Positions 1-8,744 of a stretch of 64,000 nucleotides of DNA are shown in pieces. Location of the stretch: the NCBI RefSeq assembly GCF_016464365.1, contig NZ_JADCUC010000001.1, positions 744,001 to 808,000 on the forward strand, read 5' to 3'. Position 1 is the stretch's first letter, and every line of letters begins with the position of its first letter. Origin of the DNA: Sandaracinobacteroides hominis (GTDB lineage Bacteria > Pseudomonadota > Alphaproteobacteria > Sphingomonadales > Sphingomonadaceae). Below the pieces are notes generated by a model. The model ran no database searches, was not told the origin of the DNA, and saw nothing but the letters and a program-made list of their open reading frames with translations. A program made the position numbers and the translations under genes.

Positions 1-816
1 AATCGGCAGCTGTTGTTGTCGGAAGCGCTGGATGGCGCGTCTCGCACCTTTCAGCTCTGCGTCCAACTTGCCACGCTGGAGGCCAAGGCCGAAATCGAGG
101 CAGAGGTAGCCGACGCACAACCCAGGCTGGTAGCGGCAGATCCTTTCGCCAGCAAGCTGCTGGAATCGAATCTCGCCAACTATTGGGCGGCGGCGCTGAT
201 GATGCCCTATGGCCGCTTTCATGCGGCCGCCGAGAGCCTGGGCTATGATCTGGAGCTGCTGCAGGCGCGCTTCTCTGCCGGCTTCGAGCAGGTGGCACAT
301 CGCCTCACAACGCTGCAGCGCCCGGGGTTGCGCGGGATACCATTCATGCTGCTGCGCGCGGACCGCGCAGGGCAGATCTCCAAGCGATTCGCCGCCGGCC
401 GCCTGCCATTCGCCAGCGAAGGCGGACAATGCCCGCTCTGGGTGCTCTACGGCGCATTCGAGCAGCCTGGCAAAATTCTGACGCAGATTGTCGAAGTGGA
501 AGGCGGCGAAAAGCTGTTCACCATCGCCCGCACCGTCCGCCCGCAAATCACCCCTTGGGGCGCCGAGCACCCGCGCTTTGCGGTTGCGCTTGCCTGTTCC
601 CTCGATCACGCCCGGGCGCTCGCCTATGCTGGCGGGCTGGATCTGCAGGGGGCTCCGGCCGTTCCGATCGGCCACAGCTGCACGGCGTGTTTCCGCACCG
701 ATTGCCGCCAGCGCTCCGCCCCGCCCGCCGGCGCCGAGCTCACCATTGATCAGGCCGCACGCGGCCTACATCCCTATGGCTTCAAAGCCCCCAGCACAGG
801 AGAACGACTGCAATGA
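1..816 (+). CDS. Short-chain fatty acyl regulator, ScfR/RamB-like (C-terminal part)
   Basis: The reading frame is open to the left window edge, so the N-terminal XRE-type helix-turn-helix is missing. What remains (about 270 residues) matches the C-terminal effector half of the ScfR/RamB family (DUF2083), one-component regulators that sense short-chain acyl-CoA and control glyoxylate-shunt or propionate genes. The best marker is the cysteine cluster near the end, IGHSCTACFRTDCRQRSAPP, with C-x2-C-x4-C spacing. The stop overlaps the malate synthase start by four bases (ATGA, 813-816), so the two are almost certainly cotranscribed and translationally coupled. I infer that this regulator controls malate synthase. 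Confidence 0.8.
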   Translation, partial: NRQLLLSEALDGASRTFQLCVQLATLEAKAEIEAEVADAQPRLVAADPFASKLLESNLANYWAAALMMPYGRFHAAAESLGYDLELLQARFSAGFEQVAHRLTTLQRPGLRGIPFMLLRADRAGQISKRFAAGRLPFASEGGQCPLWVLYGAFEQPGKILTQIVEVEGGEKLFTIARTVRPQITPWGAEHPRFAVALACSLDHARALAYAGGLDLQGAPAVPIGHSCTACFRTDCRQRSAPPAGAELTIDQAARGLHPYGFKAPSTGERLQ

Positions 817-2393
817 TGACGGGAATCACCATCAAGGGGGAAATGAAGCCCGGTTTCGAGACAGTGCTGATGCCCGCGGCGCTGGCGTTCATCGCGCATC
901 TGCACCGCATGTACGACCCCACCCGGCTGTCGCTGCTGCGCGCCCGGCAGGACAGGAAGCGCTGGTGGGCAGAGGGCAATGATCTGGATTTCGCCCCCGA
1001 AACCTCTTCGGTCCGCGACGGCGACTGGACAATTTCCGGCACCCCGGCAGACCTGCAGGACCGGCGTGTGGAAATCACTGGCCCTTGCGACCGCAAGATG
1101 GTGATTAACGCCCTGAATTCCGGCGCCAAATGCTTCATGGCGTGCCTGGAGGATGCTACCAGCCCCACGTGGGACAATGTCGTTGAGGGCCAGATCAACC
1201 TGAAAGACGCGGCCCACGGCACCATCACGCTGGAAGATAAGGGCAAGTCATACAAGTTGAACGAGAAAACTGCCGTCCTCATATGCCGTCCGCGCGGCTG
1301 GCACCTGCCCGAAGCGCATATGGAAGTGGATGGCGAGGAAGTCGCCGGCGCAATCTTCGACTTCGGCCTGTATTTCTTCCATAATGCCCGTGCATTGCTG
1401 GCCAAGGGCTCAGGCCCCTATTTCTACCTGCCGAAGATGGAGCATTATCTGGAGGCCCGGCTCTGGAACAATATCTTCGTGACGGCGCAGTCGATTCTCG
1501 GCCTGCCGCTGGGCACGATCAAATCCACCGTGCTGATCGAAACCCTGCCCGGCGCCTTCATGGCCGACGAGATCCTGTTTGAGCTGCGCGACCATATCGT
1601 CGCCCTCAATTGCGGCCGCTGGGATTATATCTTCAGCTATATCAAGAGCCTGAGCCACGATCCCAGCAAAATTCTGCCAGACCGCGCGGCCGTGAACATG
1701 ACCGTTCCGTTCATGTCGAAATATGCCGCCCATGTTGTCCGCACCTGTCACAAGCGCAGGGCCCACGCGATGGGCGGCATGTCGGCCTTCATCCCGGTGA
1801 AGGACGACGAGGCCAGGAACCAGGCCGCCTTCGCAGCGGTAAAGGCCGACAAGGAACGCGAGGCAACGCTGGGCCACGACGGTACCTGGGTAGCCCACCC
1901 CGGCCTAGTAGGCGTGGCAATGGAAGTCTTCGATCGACTGATGCCGGCGGCCAACCAGCTAAGCAAAATCCCCGAAGGCAGCGTAACCGCCACAGAACTG
2001 ACAACCCCCAGCGAAGGCCCAAAAACCGCCACCGGCCTAGCCATGAACGTAAATGTCGCCATCGGCTACATAGCAGCCTGGCTGCGCGGACAAGGCGCCG
2101 TTCCGCTGCACAACATGATGGAGGACGCCGCCACAGCCGAAATCAGCCGCGCCCAGCTATGGCAATGGCGACACCACGGCATCAACCTGGACGACGGCAC
2201 CAAGGTGACGGCGGCGCTGATCAACGGAGAAATCCAGAAGCAGCTGGGCGTGTGGAAAGAGGCAGTTGGCGACAATTTCTACGTTGCCGGAAAGTACACC
2301 GAAGCCGCCACGATCCTGTCCGATCTGGTGACGGCACGGGAGCTGCCGGACTTTTTGACGACGCCGGTTTATCGGAAGTTCATGGCGGGCTGA
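813..2393 (+). CDS. aceB: Malate synthase A
   Basis: This enzyme condenses glyoxylate with acetyl-CoA to malate, the second step of the cytoplasmic glyoxylate shunt. The protein has 526 residues, the normal length for the A isoform. Family blocks seen are the N-terminal GPCDRKMVINALNSGAKCFM region, the catalytic-arginine block RPRGWHLPEAH, the NCGRWDYIFSYIK block and the C-terminal region around GKYTEAATIL. The start ATG overlaps the upstream regulator stop. Its last 25 bases overlap the convergent glycosyltransferase gene that ends at 2369. Isocitrate lyase is not in the window. Confidence 0.95.
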   Translation: MMTGITIKGEMKPGFETVLMPAALAFIAHLHRMYDPTRLSLLRARQDRKRWWAEGNDLDFAPETSSVRDGDWTISGTPADLQDRRVEITGPCDRKMVINALNSGAKCFMACLEDATSPTWDNVVEGQINLKDAAHGTITLEDKGKSYKLNEKTAVLICRPRGWHLPEAHMEVDGEEVAGAIFDFGLYFFHNARALLAKGSGPYFYLPKMEHYLEARLWNNIFVTAQSILGLPLGTIKSTVLIETLPGAFMADEILFELRDHIVALNCGRWDYIFSYIKSLSHDPSKILPDRAAVNMTVPFMSKYAAHVVRTCHKRRAHAMGGMSAFIPVKDDEARNQAAFAAVKADKEREATLGHDGTWVAHPGLVGVAMEVFDRLMPAANQLSKIPEGSVTATELTTPSEGPKTATGLAMNVNVAIGYIAAWLRGQGAVPLHNMMEDAATAEISRAQLWQWRHHGINLDDGTKVTAALINGEIQKQLGVWKEAVGDNFYVAGKYTEAATILSDLVTARELPDFLTTPVYRKFMAG

Positions 2394-3517
2394 CTTTCAG
2401 CGACAGGGTCTGCCATCACCGCAAGATAACTTGCTGCAATGGTTTCCCAGCGGTAGCGATGTCGCAGGCGGGCCAGCGCTGCCGGCGCGATCCGGCCGGA
2501 CCCGGGTTCGCGCATAAGGCGCGCAAGCTCTGCGGCAGACCCGAAATAGGCACCCTCGCCTTCGAGAGTCGCGCGATTGAACGGGCAGTCGAAAGCCAGA
2601 ATGCGCTCGCAATGGAAGATCGCCTCCACCAGCGACGGGTTGGTACCGCCAACGCTGTGGCCGTGCACATAGGCCTCCGCTTGTCCCCGCAGGTCGGCCA
2701 GCACGCTCTGATCATAGACTGCCGGATGCAGGGTCAGGCGCGGGTTGATGCCATAGGTCGCCAGCAGATCGCAGCCATATCGGGTGGCCGACCAGTTGCC
2801 CACGAACAGGATGCGTGCCTGTGTATCGGCTGCGGCCTCCAGGATGAGGGCGCTGTTGTTCTCGGGCTCGATGCGCGCAATTGCCAGAAATGAGTCGGAT
2901 GCAGGTGCAGCAGCATTTGCCGGCAGCCCGATGTGGTCGCCGCCATAAGCAATCAGAAGCGGCTCCACGCCATGCAGATCTCGGACCATTGGCACGAGCG
3001 CCGCATTATCGGCCACAATGCTGCTAGAAAAGCGCACAGCGAACCATTCAAGCAGCTTGAGCAGGCCGCGGGCAAGCGGGCCGAACTTGTCTCGGCGCCA
3101 CTCCAACCCGTCGATATTCGCAACGATCCGGATTCGGCGACCACGCAGAAGCCCGTTCAGCCGCACCAGCGGCAATGCCCAGGCGCCCGATGTGCCCAAC
3201 AGCAGGATTCTGTCATGCCGCCCCACCCAGCTGGCATGCAACAACTGCAGCGCATCGTGCAGCACACTCTGGAAACCGTTGGCCGAAAACGGCAACCAGA
3301 CCCGCGCGTGGCCTGCGAACGGCCCCGCGCGTTCCAGTTCGCTGTAGGCGGATTTCTGGCCGTAGAAACTGATTTCTGCGATGTCGGGCGTCAGGGACCG
3401 CGCCAGCTGCTCGGCGAGCGTTTCGAACCCGCCATAGCGGGCCGGCACGCCCCAGGTGCCGACAACCGCTATGCGCAGCGGGCCCGCCAGCCTCTCGTCC
3501 GACGGCTGCCCATACAA
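2369..3517 (-). CDS. GT-B glycosyltransferase with DUF1972 domain
   Basis: Probable sugar transferase for assembly of the surface polysaccharide repeat unit on the cytoplasmic face of the membrane. The N-terminus carries the DUF1972 signature GTWGVPARYGGFETLAEQLA, and the C-terminal half has the nucleotide-sugar block GGTNPSLVEA. The frame runs further upstream to 3748, but that part lies on top of the oxygenase gene and does not read like protein. I chose a TTG at 3517, preceded by GAG, which gives 382 residues and puts the Rossmann motif about 16 residues from the start, as in relatives. The exact start is uncertain. It is the last gene of the cluster and runs 25 bases into the 3' end of aceB from the opposite strand. 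Confidence 0.8.
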   Translation of the reverse strand: MYGQPSDERLAGPLRIAVVGTWGVPARYGGFETLAEQLARSLTPDIAEISFYGQKSAYSELERAGPFAGHARVWLPFSANGFQSVLHDALQLLHASWVGRHDRILLLGTSGAWALPLVRLNGLLRGRRIRIVANIDGLEWRRDKFGPLARGLLKLLEWFAVRFSSSIVADNAALVPMVRDLHGVEPLLIAYGGDHIGLPANAAAPASDSFLAIARIEPENNSALILEAAADTQARILFVGNWSATRYGCDLLATYGINPRLTLHPAVYDQSVLADLRGQAEAYVHGHSVGGTNPSLVEAIFHCERILAFDCPFNRATLEGEGAYFGSAAELARLMREPGSGRIAPAALARLRHRYRWETIAASYLAVMADPVAESQPAMNFR

Positions 3518-3536
3518 GGCGGTCTCGATGGTGGTG

Positions 3537-4319
3537 TCAGCGGTTTTTGATGCTGGCACTGCCAAAAAACCGGTTCTTGAGCGCAACCAGCCTGAGCGTG
3601 ACCGGGCCTGCCGCCCGCCGGAACAGGCTCCGGTCAGACTGCCACATGGTGGAATGGGGGGTGATTTCCATGCCGTCGGTGATCGGGGAATAGGCATAAC
3701 CTGCGATGCTGCGCCGAAAGCGCCCCGGCGGAAAGCTGATGGGATCATAGCCGTGCAGAGTATGCTCCTTGGTCAGCATCAGCACGCACCTGTTGAAGAT
3801 CGGCTCGATCTCGCGGGTTTCTCCGCTTTCGGCATCGAGCAGCTTCAGGCAGCCGCCCCAGTCGGGCTGCCAGCCATGGTTCAGGTAGAGCAGGATGTTG
3901 ATTTCGCGCAGCCAGTCTTTCCGTCCGGGGTGCACATTGAAATCCGCGTGCATGTCCAGGAAGCTGCCGACCCCGCCGCTGTGCAGCCCGCCACCCACGA
4001 AATCCGGATCGACGAACAGGTCGATTCCCGTCACATGGCTCAGCCAGGCTTGGAACCGCGCCGACAACAGCTCCGTGTGCAGTTTCCCCATCAGCGGGTG
4101 CAGCTCGGCAAAATGGTTCTTTTCGTATTTTTCCTTGGCGAAGATGTAGTCGCGGCTCTTGTTTAATGTCGAAGGGTCGGGATAGGCCGCCTCGATCGTC
4201 CGCAAGGCGTCCGGGTCGCCAAAGGAGTCCAGCACCAGCAGCGGAAACGGCCGCGCGGTTGCCCAATCGGTCCGCAGCTGGTCCTGATCGCGCTCCAGTC
4301 GGTCGAAATCGATGATCAT
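3537..4319 (-). CDS. 2OG-Fe(II) oxygenase in polysaccharide cluster
   Basis: Predicted non-haem iron and 2-oxoglutarate dependent hydroxylase of the prolyl-4-hydroxylase-like superfamily, 260 residues from the ATG at 4319. The iron ligands are visible as H-x-D in DMHADFNVHPG and a distal histidine in KEHTLHGYD, followed by the 2OG-binding arginine region PGRFRRSIAGYAYS. The frame upstream of 4319 overlaps a gap and is not convincing protein. It sits inside a run of glycosyltransferase genes, so its substrate may be a sugar or lipid-linked intermediate rather than a protein. That is inference; no substrate can be read from the sequence. Confidence 0.8.
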   Translation of the reverse strand: MIIDFDRLERDQDQLRTDWATARPFPLLVLDSFGDPDALRTIEAAYPDPSTLNKSRDYIFAKEKYEKNHFAELHPLMGKLHTELLSARFQAWLSHVTGIDLFVDPDFVGGGLHSGGVGSFLDMHADFNVHPGRKDWLREINILLYLNHGWQPDWGGCLKLLDAESGETREIEPIFNRCVLMLTKEHTLHGYDPISFPPGRFRRSIAGYAYSPITDGMEITPHSTMWQSDRSLFRRAAGPVTLRLVALKNRFFGSASIKNR

Positions 4320-4387
4320 GTTCTTTGCTGCCGATCTCGTTTGAATGGTGGGGGCTTCTAGCCAATCCCCCACCACTTGGAAAGCGG

Positions 4388-5356
4388 TCAAGAGGTCAGC
4401 CGTCCCGACGTGCGGTCGTCCGGCTTTCCGAACAGGCTGTCTGCAAACTGGAACAGCGCCATTGACCGGTGCCTGAGCGACACACCGTGGCGAAGCATAT
4501 GCAGGCCGAGGCCAAATCCCGTCGCGCGCCCCGGCAGAACCTCGGCGCGCACATTTGTCCCACAAGCGTCTTCAATGCCGACCAAATCGTCGAGGAATGC
4601 CCTGGTCTGACGATCGACGCCCCGGGCAAGCCGCGCAGCACGTCCGATCTGGCTGAGCAGCGACCGGCTGCGCGCCACACCAAGCAGGTTTGCATCATGC
4701 TGGCGGTAATAGCCCAGCTGCCCCGGATGGAAGCCGATCTGGCCGAAATGTGCCGCCAGCAGCACCAGTGCCCAATCGTGCATCAAATAGCGTTCGGGCC
4801 GCAGCCTATCGCTGGCCAGCTTCAACAGCGACCCTGTTGTCAACATGCTGTGGCCGATCACCGGGTTGGCAACCAGCAGACGTTCAGGCGCAAGGTCGCG
4901 CGGCAGGCGGAATGGTCTGCCGTCATAATGGCTCGACTTGATCTGTGCCAGGCTTTCGTCGCAGATCTCGACATCGTGGAACAGCAGCAGCCGGCCCCCA
5001 GGCGAAGCGGGAAATTGTGTCTCGAACAGATCCAGCATGGCCGCCGACTTGTTCGGTTTCCACACATCGTCCTGATCGCTCAGGAATATCGCGTCGCTTT
5101 CGCCGGCTATCCGCCCGATCTCGCGGAATGCGTGAAAGAACGACAGGGTCACGCCCGGTGCGTCAGGCACCCGCTCGACGGTGATTTGCGGCCAACGCAG
5201 CGCAAGCCTGTCAGCCAGATCGGCCGATCCATCGGACGATGCGAAATCGAACAGATGCACATGATCAACAGGCCTGTCCTGCGTGCAGATCGAGACAAGT
5301 TGCTCCTCCAGATGGCGCACGCCGTTGTGTGCGCACAGGATCACCCAGCTTTTCAC
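4388..5356 (-). CDS. Glycosyltransferase family 2
   Basis: GT-A fold glycosyltransferase of 322 residues, predicted to add a sugar to the lipid-linked repeat unit. The N-terminus reads SWVILCAHNGVRHLEEQLVS, typical of rhamnosyl-type GT2 enzymes. A DQDD motif (FLSDQDDVWKPNK) supplies the metal/nucleotide-binding aspartates and is followed by the HDW acceptor-side motif (LMHDWALVLLA). The GTG start at 5356 overlaps the stop of the upstream membrane-protein gene (GTGA), which rejects the longer 509-residue frame. Acceptor and donor are unknown. Confidence 0.85.
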   Translation of the reverse strand: MKSWVILCAHNGVRHLEEQLVSICTQDRPVDHVHLFDFASSDGSADLADRLALRWPQITVERVPDAPGVTLSFFHAFREIGRIAGESDAIFLSDQDDVWKPNKSAAMLDLFETQFPASPGGRLLLFHDVEICDESLAQIKSSHYDGRPFRLPRDLAPERLLVANPVIGHSMLTTGSLLKLASDRLRPERYLMHDWALVLLAAHFGQIGFHPGQLGYYRQHDANLLGVARSRSLLSQIGRAARLARGVDRQTRAFLDDLVGIEDACGTNVRAEVLPGRATGFGLGLHMLRHGVSLRHRSMALFQFADSLFGKPDDRTSGRLTS

Positions 5357-6444
5357 CGCTGTTCCAACCGGTGGAACATCAGCGCCACTGTCAGATACCA
5401 GCTGGGTATGAACAGCCACGGGTTGTTGAAGCCCACCACGAAGAATATCAGGATCCGCAGCGCCGCCGCCACTCTTGATGTGGAAATGGAAGCCAGCAGA
5501 AAACCGATTGCGACGGTGATTGCAAGGAACAGCAGTAATCCGGCCTGCACGATGAGCATCGGCAGCTGCATTTCCACCTGATAGGGCTGATCCGGGTCGT
5601 TCACGATCGCCTCGATCACATGGCCCCACCCGCCACCCAGCAGCAGGGGAGTCGGCTCGGCCAGGATGAATTGCAGCTGCAGGAACTTCACGCCCAGCGA
5701 CATGGCGATATCGGGACGGAACAGGATGATGTTGGCGACACCCGCGACGAGGCCGGCGACAGCCGCCCCCAGCAGCACGAATTTGAGGGAAAGGCGGCTT
5801 CGCATCACGATCGGCGGGATCAGCAGGTTCACGGCATAGAGCAGGATCACGAAGACGCTCTTCGCAAGAAAGATCGCGTAATAGCCGACGATCACATAGC
5901 CTATCAAAGCAAGCCACTTCGGCCGCAGGAACGACAGCGAGAAGACCGCCAGCAGGCTGGTGGTTTCATAGAATACACGGTCGGTGACACCGAACTTGTT
6001 AATCACCCGGTTCAGGCCGCGCAGGGCCGACAGATCGACTTCCAGCACGCTGAACAGGATCGCGAGGCTGGCGTTTATCAGCGATGTAAGCGCGATCACC
6101 GTGAACAGCAGCGGCCGTTCCTGGCGGACGGCATGGTTGATCGCCGGCACGGCAAGCAGGAACAGGGCAAAGCCTGCAAAATGCGCCAGAGCAAAGGGAT
6201 TGGCCGGCTGCAGCAACATCAGCAGAAGGCAGGCGAGCAGCACGACGGCCGTGACCATCAGGTCGCGCTGGACGGGGCGCGAACCATAATCAAGCGTCGC
6301 AAGGCCGATCGGGACGAAGGCTTTCTGGGACACCAGCAGCAGCAACGGCCAACTATTCAGAAGCGCCGGAAACAGCACCGCCAGCGACGAGGCCAGCCGC
6401 GCCCGCGCCCGCGACTGCGGCAGAGCGTCCGCAGCCGCCGCCAC
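5353..6444 (-). CDS. Polytopic membrane protein, Wzy-like polysaccharide polymerase candidate
   Basis: Integral membrane protein of 363 residues with about ten hydrophobic segments spread along its length, for example LLACLLLMLLQPANPFALA and VVGFNNPWLFIPSWYLTVAL. Sequence alone gives no strong family motif, as is usual for Wzy polymerases. Its place between Wzz and a glycosyltransferase, in a cluster that also encodes a Wzx flippase, makes the O-antigen/exopolysaccharide polymerase role the best guess. I start it at a GTG at 6444, with GAGG eight bases upstream and four bases after the Wzz stop. The longer frame to 6519 would overlap Wzz. Confidence 0.65.
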   Translation of the reverse strand: MAAAADALPQSRARARLASSLAVLFPALLNSWPLLLLVSQKAFVPIGLATLDYGSRPVQRDLMVTAVVLLACLLLMLLQPANPFALAHFAGFALFLLAVPAINHAVRQERPLLFTVIALTSLINASLAILFSVLEVDLSALRGLNRVINKFGVTDRVFYETTSLLAVFSLSFLRPKWLALIGYVIVGYYAIFLAKSVFVILLYAVNLLIPPIVMRSRLSLKFVLLGAAVAGLVAGVANIILFRPDIAMSLGVKFLQLQFILAEPTPLLLGGGWGHVIEAIVNDPDQPYQVEMQLPMLIVQAGLLLFLAITVAIGFLLASISTSRVAAALRILIFFVVGFNNPWLFIPSWYLTVALMFHRLEQR

Positions 6445-6448
6445 CTGG

Positions 6449-7378
6449 TCAGCCTCGCCCGAGCCTGAACAACGCGAAGCCCACACCCAGCAGCAGACCC
6501 AGTCCGGCCCCAAACACAAGTGTCAACAGCGGCTCCGGCTTGGTCGGAATCTGCGAGACAACTGGCGGCTCTATCTGGGCGGCTGCAAACGGCAGCCCCG
6601 AGCTGGCAATCATCACGGCCTTTTCCTGCTCGCTGAGGATCGTTGCAAGCGCCTGGCGCTGCTCGACGATACGCACTTCCGGCAAACGCCGCTCCAGATA
6701 GGCGATATAGCCGCGCGACGTCGCAAGAGATCGCCGACGCACGGCCTCGTCCGCTTCGGCGTGCAGCTTTTGCAGCAGGTACGGGCCGAAATCGCGATGG
6801 CGGGTGTCGAAGGTGACATAGGTAATGGGATCGGTGTTGGACTCACGACGAATCTTTACGACCTTTTCCAGCCTGAGCTGAAGCTCCTGTCCGGTCGGCG
6901 GCTGCCAGCCCTGCCGGCGACCAATCAGCCGGCGAACCGTGGCCTTCGCTCTGGCCACTGCCCCGGCAGGCGGACGCCAGCTCCGGCTGGTTGCGTCCCA
7001 CTGATCGTCGAACAGCGTCTGCATGATCTTCGGGTCTGCCGCCAGCTTTTCGGCCACGGCCTGGGACCGTGCCATTTCGAAAAACAGGTCAAATCTTGTG
7101 GGCCTGTCAGCCTGCAGGCCCGATATGCCCGCAGCAGCAGCCAGCCCGCCCAGCCCACCAAGCCGCCCGGCCGAAGACGAACTGTCGTTGGGGGCAGGCG
7201 TCAGCAGCATTGTCGCAGTGTAGCTCGGTGTCGCGACGTTGAGCCAGACTATCCCGGTAACAAGCCCGGCAACCACAAGTGCGGCAATCAGAAGTCTGGC
7301 CCGCCAGATTGCCGCGACAATGTCGATCAGATCGACTTCTACCGGATCCCGCCTGGCGGTGCTGCTGATGCTGTCCAT
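6449..7378 (-). CDS. Polysaccharide co-polymerase / chain length determinant (Wzz family)
   Basis: Inner-membrane protein of 309 residues that would set polysaccharide chain length together with the polymerase. It has the classic layout: a cytoplasmic N-terminus (DLIDIVAAIWRARLLI), TM1 at about residues 25-47, a periplasmic part with a long helical stretch (YIAYLERRLPEVRIVEQR), the proline-rich segment PPVVSQIPTKPEPLLTLVFG and TM2 near the C-terminus. There is no fused tyrosine kinase, so it resembles O-antigen Wzz more than Wzc. I place the start at ATG 7378. The frame is open to 7435, but the extra residues look non-coding. Confidence 0.85.
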   Translation of the reverse strand: MDSISSTARRDPVEVDLIDIVAAIWRARLLIAALVVAGLVTGIVWLNVATPSYTATMLLTPAPNDSSSSAGRLGGLGGLAAAAGISGLQADRPTRFDLFFEMARSQAVAEKLAADPKIMQTLFDDQWDATSRSWRPPAGAVARAKATVRRLIGRRQGWQPPTGQELQLRLEKVVKIRRESNTDPITYVTFDTRHRDFGPYLLQKLHAEADEAVRRRSLATSRGYIAYLERRLPEVRIVEQRQALATILSEQEKAVMIASSGLPFAAAQIEPPVVSQIPTKPEPLLTLVFGAGLGLLLGVGFALFRLGRG

Positions 7379-7502
7379 GCTGTTCAAGAACCTGATCGCC
7401 CTTTGCCCGGGGCCAACGCAGCACTTGCCTGGCACCGGCCTTCAACGCCGCTCTTAGGCATGCCGATATGCCACTGTCCAGCCAGCGCATCGGGCAGCAT
7501 CG

Positions 7503-8744
7503 TCAGAAATCGCGCGGTGCGACCACCTCGACCTGCGGGAGCGGGAACAGTAGCGGAAACGTCCGAAGCCGTTCGGAAGCCAGGAAGAAATTGCGGAAAT
7601 GCCAAGGCAAGACCAACAGATAGTCCGGCTTTGTCGCCAGTAATTCCGCCTCGTCCATGATCGGGATCAGGCTGCCGGGAGTGTAGCAGCCATATTTGTC
7701 GGGATTCACTTCACCCACAGCGACTATCCTGTCGGGACCCAGTCCGCAATATTGCAGAAGCACATTGCCCTTGGTGGAGGCCCCAAGCGACGCCACAGTC
7801 TTGCCTTTGGCGCGGGCTGCATCAATGAAAGCCAGCAGATCTGTCCGAAGACGCGCAACACGCGCGGCGAAGTCGTGGTACACCTGCAGCCCGCCGATGC
7901 CGGCGTCGCGTTCGGCATCGAGGATCGCCTGCACCGCAGCCGGAAGTGGGTCCCCGTTGGCCTTGCCTGCAACCACAGAGAAGCTGCCGCCATTGATGTC
8001 GTTGAATTCCACCGAGCGGATCGCAAGCCCTGCACGCTCGGTCATCCAGCGGATCTGTTCCAGAGCATAGAATTCCAGATGCTCATGGCAGGCTGTGTCG
8101 TAGGAATTGCGCTCCAACATCGTGGGCAGATAGCTTTGTTCGAAAACCCAGATGCCGTCTTCCTCGAGGATTCCTGCGATTTCCCGCATGAAGCCCAGCG
8201 GGTCTTCCAGATCATAGAACATCGAGAATGACGTAACGACCCGCGCCTTGCGGCCGGGGAAGCGCCCGCGCACCAGATCGGCCGAAAAGAAGTCCTCGAT
8301 GACATCCACATGCGCCGGATAATAGGCCCGGAACTTCGCGGCTGTCGGATCGATCCCGATCAGTGTCAGGCCATCGGCCGGATAAGCCGACAGCGTGGTG
8401 CCGTCGTTGCTGCCGATATCGAGCACGAGGTCGCCCGGCCGCAGCAGTTCCAGCGCGCGGATTGCCGCCACCTTTGCGTGCAGATGCTCGACCATCGAGC
8501 GGTTCAGGCCCGAGCGGTAGCCGTAGTTTTCGCCATACATTTCGGCCAGGTCATAGCTGCGGTCCAGCTGCACCAGCCCACAGCTCTCGCCGCCATGGCA
8601 TTTCAACAGCACCAGCGGGCCCTCGGTAAGCGGGGTTGCAGGGTCCGGAGGGAATACTCCTGTAAGCTTCTGCACACCTAGATCGAGCACGGGAACGAGC
8701 TGGCTGTTCCCGCAGATGCGGCATGCTTTGATCACCTGATTCAC
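7503..8744 (-). CDS. SAM-dependent sugar C-methyltransferase
   Basis: Three-part methyltransferase of 413 residues resembling NDP-sugar C-methyltransferases of the TylC3/NovU type. The N-terminal zinc-binding segment begins CRICGNSQLVPVLDLG. The SAM-binding motif is LVLDIGSNDGTTLSAYP. The catalytic region includes YDTACHEHLEFYALEQI, and the C-terminal Methyltransf_14-like domain contains ASLGASTKGNVLLQY. Such enzymes methylate C-3 of 4-keto-6-deoxy sugars, which fits the GDP-4-keto-6-deoxymannose made by the Gmd enzymes of this cluster (inference). The GTG start at 8744 overlaps the stop of the epimerase gene (GTGA); the longer frame to 9050 is rejected. Confidence 0.85.
   Translation of the reverse strand: MNQVIKACRICGNSQLVPVLDLGVQKLTGVFPPDPATPLTEGPLVLLKCHGGESCGLVQLDRSYDLAEMYGENYGYRSGLNRSMVEHLHAKVAAIRALELLRPGDLVLDIGSNDGTTLSAYPADGLTLIGIDPTAAKFRAYYPAHVDVIEDFFSADLVRGRFPGRKARVVTSFSMFYDLEDPLGFMREIAGILEEDGIWVFEQSYLPTMLERNSYDTACHEHLEFYALEQIRWMTERAGLAIRSVEFNDINGGSFSVVAGKANGDPLPAAVQAILDAERDAGIGGLQVYHDFAARVARLRTDLLAFIDAARAKGKTVASLGASTKGNVLLQYCGLGPDRIVAVGEVNPDKYGCYTPGSLIPIMDEAELLATKPDYLLVLPWHFRNFFLASERLRTFPLLFPLPQVEVVAPRDF

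Noticed and set aside
3518-3748. N-terminal extension of the DUF1972 glycosyltransferase
   Set aside because: It overlaps the oxygenase coding region and lacks protein-like sequence; the family starts at the Rossmann motif.
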